Assembly: GCA_039029515.1 (NCBI GenBank)
Contig: JBCCFX010000030.1
Span: 1-26,083 of the forward strand
Source: JBCCFX01 sp039029515
GTDB taxonomy: Bacteria > Planctomycetota > Phycisphaerae > Phycisphaerales > SM1A02
Direction: 5' to 3'
DNA length: 26,083 nucleotides
Shown here: in pieces, positions 23,526 to 26,083 of the stretch
Numbering within the stretch: the first letter of the stretch is position 1
Layout of the letters: each line of letters starts with the position of its first letter
The notes under the pieces: generated by a model
Told to the model about the DNA's origin: nothing
Database searches by the model: none
What the model saw: the letters and a program-made list of their open reading frames with translations, nothing else
Made by a program: the position numbers and the translations under genes

Positions 23526-25085
23526 GTGAAGATCAAGACTGACGAAATCACCGCCGTCATCAAGCAGGAGATCGAACAGTTCTCCTCCGAACTTCAGATC
23601 TCTGAAGTCGGCCGCGTCGTGGAAGTCGGCGACGGTATCGCCCGAATCTATGGCCTCTCCAAGGCCATGGCCGGCGAGCTCGTTGAATTCGATACCCGCG
23701 AAGGCACCGTGACCGGCCAGGTCATGAACCTCGAACTCGACACCGTCGGGGCGGTCATCTACGGCAACTACCTCGCGGTCCGCGAAGGCGACACCGTGAA
23801 GTCCACCAGCCGACTGCTCGAAGTGCCGGTCGGTGATGAACTGCTCGGCCGCGTCGTTGACCCGCTGGGCAAGCCCATCGATGGTGGTCCCGCGTTCAGC
23901 AACACGCAGACCCGCAAGGTCGACATCGTCGCGCCGGGCATCGCGGCCCGTCAGCCGGTGACCGAACCACTGCAGTTCGGCGTCAAGGCCGTCGACTCGA
24001 TGATCCCCGTGGGTCGTGGTCAGCGTGAACTGATCATTGGTGACCGCAAGACGGGTAAGACCGCGGTCGGCCTCGATGCGATCATCAACCAGCGACAGTA
24101 CTGGGGCACCGATGAAGCCGTCGTGTGCATCTACGTCGCGGTCGGCCAGAAGGAATCCACGGTCGCGAGCGTGGTCGAAACGCTGCGCAAGCACGGCGCG
24201 CTCGACTACACGATCATCGTGTCAGCCGGTGCGTCCGACCCCGCCCCGCTTCAGTACATCGCACCGTACGCCGGTTGCGCGATGGGCGAGCACTTCATGT
24301 GGCAGGGCAAGGACGGCAAGACGCCGAAGCACGTTCTGTGCGTGTATGACGATCTGTCCAAGCAGGCAACCGCGTACCGTCAGCTGTCACTGCTGCTTCG
24401 TCGTCCGCCTGGTCGTGAAGCGTATCCCGGCGACGTCTTCTACCTGCATAGTCGTCTGCTCGAACGTGCGACGAAGTTGTCCGAGGCCAATGGCGGCGGC
24501 AGCCTGACCGCGCTCCCGATCATCGAGACGCAGGAAGGCGATGTGTCCGCCTACATTCCGACCAACGTGATTTCGATTACCGATGGTCAGATTTATCTGC
24601 AGCCTGAACTCTTCGCCGCCGGCGTCCGCCCCGCAATCAACGTGGGTATCTCGGTGAGCCGCGTGGGTGGCAACGCCCAGATCAAAGCGATGAAGGAAGT
24701 CGCGGGTTCACTTCGACTCGACCTCGCGGCGTACCGCGAACTCGAAGCGTTCGCCCAGCTCGGAACCGAACTCGATGCCGCATCGCAGATGCAGCTCGAC
24801 CGCGGTGCCCGCATGGTGGAACTGCTGAAGCAGGGTCAGTATCAGCCGGCAACGGCGGTCGATCAGGTGATCGCGATCTTCGCGGGCTCCAAGGGCATCC
24901 TCGATGACCTTCCGCTCGATCAGGTGCACGCCTTCGAGGATGCGCTGGTCGATCACATGAAGACCGGCAACAAGGATCTCTACGATCAGCTTTCCGAGAA
25001 GAAGTCCTTCAAGGGCGAACTCGGTGAGTCGTTCGAAAAGGTGTGCCGCGAATTCAAGAAGAACTGGTCACCCGCAGCCGTGTGA
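23526..25085 (+). CDS. atpA: ATP synthase F1 subunit alpha (AtpA)
   Basis: This 519-aa catalytic-head subunit holds the non-catalytic nucleotide sites. The P-loop is 'GDRKTGKT' (172-179). 'HVLCVYDDLSKQATAYRQLS' is the Walker B and adjacent motif (269-288). 'GISVSRVGG' contains the Arg finger R379 that reaches into the neighbouring beta site (E. coli R376). Length and N-terminus ('TDEITAVIKQEIEQF') are normal. The start is GTG at 23526, supported by AAGGAC 8 nt upstream; there is no nearby ATG in frame. It is the last atp gene here: a strong hairpin follows at 25114, and no gamma, beta or epsilon gene is found before the window ends. Confidence 0.98.
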   Translation: MKIKTDEITAVIKQEIEQFSSELQISEVGRVVEVGDGIARIYGLSKAMAGELVEFDTREGTVTGQVMNLELDTVGAVIYGNYLAVREGDTVKSTSRLLEVPVGDELLGRVVDPLGKPIDGGPAFSNTQTRKVDIVAPGIAARQPVTEPLQFGVKAVDSMIPVGRGQRELIIGDRKTGKTAVGLDAIINQRQYWGTDEAVVCIYVAVGQKESTVASVVETLRKHGALDYTIIVSAGASDPAPLQYIAPYAGCAMGEHFMWQGKDGKTPKHVLCVYDDLSKQATAYRQLSLLLRRPPGREAYPGDVFYLHSRLLERATKLSEANGGGSLTALPIIETQEGDVSAYIPTNVISITDGQIYLQPELFAAGVRPAINVGISVSRVGGNAQIKAMKEVAGSLRLDLAAYRELEAFAQLGTELDAASQMQLDRGARMVELLKQGQYQPATAVDQVIAIFAGSKGILDDLPLDQVHAFEDALVDHMKTGNKDLYDQLSEKKSFKGELGESFEKVCREFKKNWSPAAV

Positions 25086-25113
25086 CCCGGCACTGACAAC
25101 CCAATGCAAACTG

Positions 25114-25150
25114 CAACGCCGCGACCTCGTGTCGCGGCGTTGTTTGTTTG
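25114..25150 (+). terminator. Intrinsic terminator after atpA
   Basis: CAACGCCGCGAC (25114-25125) pairs with GTCGCGGCGTTG (25131-25142), a perfect 12-bp stem with loop CTCGT, followed by TTTGTTTG. It begins 28 nt after the atpA stop. This ends the atp transcript before any gamma, beta or epsilon gene. Confidence 0.85.
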
Positions 25151-25300
25151 TAGGGCGGTCGCCGCGGCGACCGCCGTTGATCGTCATTCGTTGTCCGTTG
25201 TCCGTTGTCCGAATGCAACCCTGTAGGCCGGGTTCTGCTGAACCCCGCACAAACGTCGATGGATACGCGCACGCCGACACTGAGCAAAGCGAAGTGTCGG
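25150..25300 (+). repeat. GTAG-headed palindromes, tandem heptamers and linker
   Basis: The first element is GTAG (25150-25153) followed by GGCGGTCGCCG/CGGCGACCGCC (25154-25175), a perfect 22-bp palindrome. CGTTGTC is then repeated three times (25189-25209). A second element, GTAG plus GCCGGGTTC-TGCT-GAACCCCGC, lies at 25223-25248, with its linker at 25255-25284 identical over 30 bases to 18856-18885. The end, CCGACACT-N11-AGTGTCGG (25274-25300), is an 8-bp hairpin lying 4 nt past the RDD gene stop; it could also mark the 3' end of that transcript. Confidence 0.85.
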
Positions 25301-25304
25301 ATCA

Positions 25305-26060
25305 TCAACCCGTTGGTGGTATCGCCCGCATCGGGACCGTTGGCGGTGCGAACGAGGTGCCACACTCCGGGCATGAACCCGTGGTATTCCCGGTGAGGTT
25401 GTACATACATTGCACGCACGTGTGATCAATCACCGCGACAGGCGGCGCCAGCGGAGGCGTGAAAGTCGTACCACACTCCGGACACATGCCGGTCGTATTG
25501 CCGGTCAGGTCATATTCACACTGTTCACACGTCAAGCCACCGGTGAAGACCGGGTGCGACTGATACTTCAACCAGATCACCTTGCTCTTCGCCCACCCGT
25601 CGCCGACTCGATATCCCTTCTGAAGGAGGAACGCGACGACAAGGGGTGAGAACGGAATCAAAAGGATCAGGTTGCGCTTGAGCGATGCGATAGGTCCGAT
25701 CGGATTGAACGTCTCGCGATGCACGACGCGCACCCGACAGATGAACTTCCCGGGCGAATACCCATATATGCCGTCCTTTGGCAGGAACAGCATCAGGGGC
25801 AGAATGACCCAATCGAGTGAAAGCAAGATCGCATTCTGCGTCGACCACGCCATCTGAAGCGCTTCGAACATGATCACCAGCGTGATGCCGATCATGAACG
25901 ATGCGATGTAGAACGCGATCCAGTCGACGAGGTACGCCAATTGGCGTCGACTCGCAAAGCGGTAATAACACTTGCGACACACCGGCGTGCCGTACAGCCG
26001 CTTCGGGGTGCGGCGCATGGTCTTGGTCTTCTGACACAACGGACAGGCTGGTTGCGTCAT
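25305..26060 (-). CDS. RDD-family membrane protein with N- and C-terminal zinc motifs
   Basis: This 251-aa protein carries an N-terminal four-Cys motif (C6-x2-C9 and C28-x2-C31). An RDD domain of about three TM segments follows (about 42-68, 76-96 and 130-147), with the expected basic start 'RRQLAYLVDWIAFYIASF' and the signature 'GYSPGKFICRVRVV'. Two near-identical zinc ribbons close it: C178-x2-C181 with C193-x2-C196, and C215-x2-C218 with C230-x2-C233, both containing 'LTGNTTG' and 'CPECGT'. The C-terminal ribbon type is widespread in Planctomycetota proteins. The ATG at 26060 has GGGGA about 8 nt upstream and is preferred to the ATG at 26075. RDD proteins are poorly understood; some are linked to ion or metabolite transport. 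The zinc ends hint at protein or nucleic acid contacts, which is a guess. Confidence 0.85.
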   Translation of the reverse strand: MTQPACPLCQKTKTMRRTPKRLYGTPVCRKCYYRFASRRQLAYLVDWIAFYIASFMIGITLVIMFEALQMAWSTQNAILLSLDWVILPLMLFLPKDGIYGYSPGKFICRVRVVHRETFNPIGPIASLKRNLILLIPFSPLVVAFLLQKGYRVGDGWAKSKVIWLKYQSHPVFTGGLTCEQCEYDLTGNTTGMCPECGTTFTPPLAPPVAVIDHTCVQCMYNLTGNTTGSCPECGTSFAPPTVPMRAIPPTG

Positions 26061-26083
26061 GGATCGTCCCCACATCGTGCGGC

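Noticed and set aside
25189..25209. CGTTGTC repeated three times, considered as a CRISPR or iteron array
   Set aside because: There are only three direct copies without spacers, no cas or rep gene, and it sits inside a repeat-rich spacer. It is best seen as a short tandem repeat.

Overview
The window reads as a piece of a GC-rich planctomycete chromosome, most likely of the class Phycisphaerae. The clues are a secreted Cys-rich protein with 'GACC'-type repeats and a dockerin-like EF-hand tail, a membrane protein with doubled 'CxxCxYxLTGNTTGxCPECG' zinc ribbons, an ECF sigma / anti-sigma operon, a large Asp-box (VPS10/sortilin-like) propeller protein, and short GTAG-headed palindromic repeats between genes. 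This placement is an inference from gene style; no rRNA, tRNA, CRISPR array, transposase or phage gene is visible.

Layout. 1-2249 (-): 5' part of a secreted Cys-rich dockerin protein that runs off the left edge. 2250-2720: non-coding. 2721-5594 (-): apparent operon read sigma factor -> one-TM anti-sigma-like protein -> small helical secreted protein -> lone OppC/DppC-type permease. 5695-6717 (+): Na+/Ca2+ exchanger, convergent with dnaB (6739-8313, -), which lies behind an HU/IHF-family gene (8428-8817, -). 9138-9476 (-): small lipoprotein. 9694-11131 (+): MoaD/ThiS-like ubiquitin-fold protein followed by a six-Asp-box propeller protein. 11254-14165 (+): trkA-trkH, overlapping by ATGA. 14166-14397: repeat units and a terminator. 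14426-15763 (-): exported DUF2092-like/TlpA thioredoxin fusion. 16012-18786 (+): exported 924-aa Asp-box propeller protein. 18787-19094: repeat-filled spacer. 19095-19652 (-): stand-alone nuoI. 19882-25085 (+): ATP synthase genes atpZ, an AtpI-like gene, atpB, atpE, atpF, atpH, atpA, closed by a hairpin terminator. 25086-25304: repeats. 25305-26060 (-): RDD-family membrane protein with zinc-binding ends.

How it works together. Much of the window is core membrane energetics: the F0 sector plus delta and alpha subunits, a complex I Fe-S subunit transcribed divergently from them, K+ uptake (TrkAH) and a cation exchanger. The atp cluster stops after atpA, so the gamma, beta and epsilon genes must lie elsewhere. 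Two non-coding structures, one on each side of atpE, could set its expression relative to its neighbours. The most novel-looking items are the atp arrangement (split cluster, signal-peptide-bearing c subunit, His/Asp-rich tails, flanking hairpins), the MoaD-propeller pair, the ECF operon that ends in a solitary peptide permease, and the dispersed GTAG-headed palindromes, which have no matching RAYT transposase in the window.
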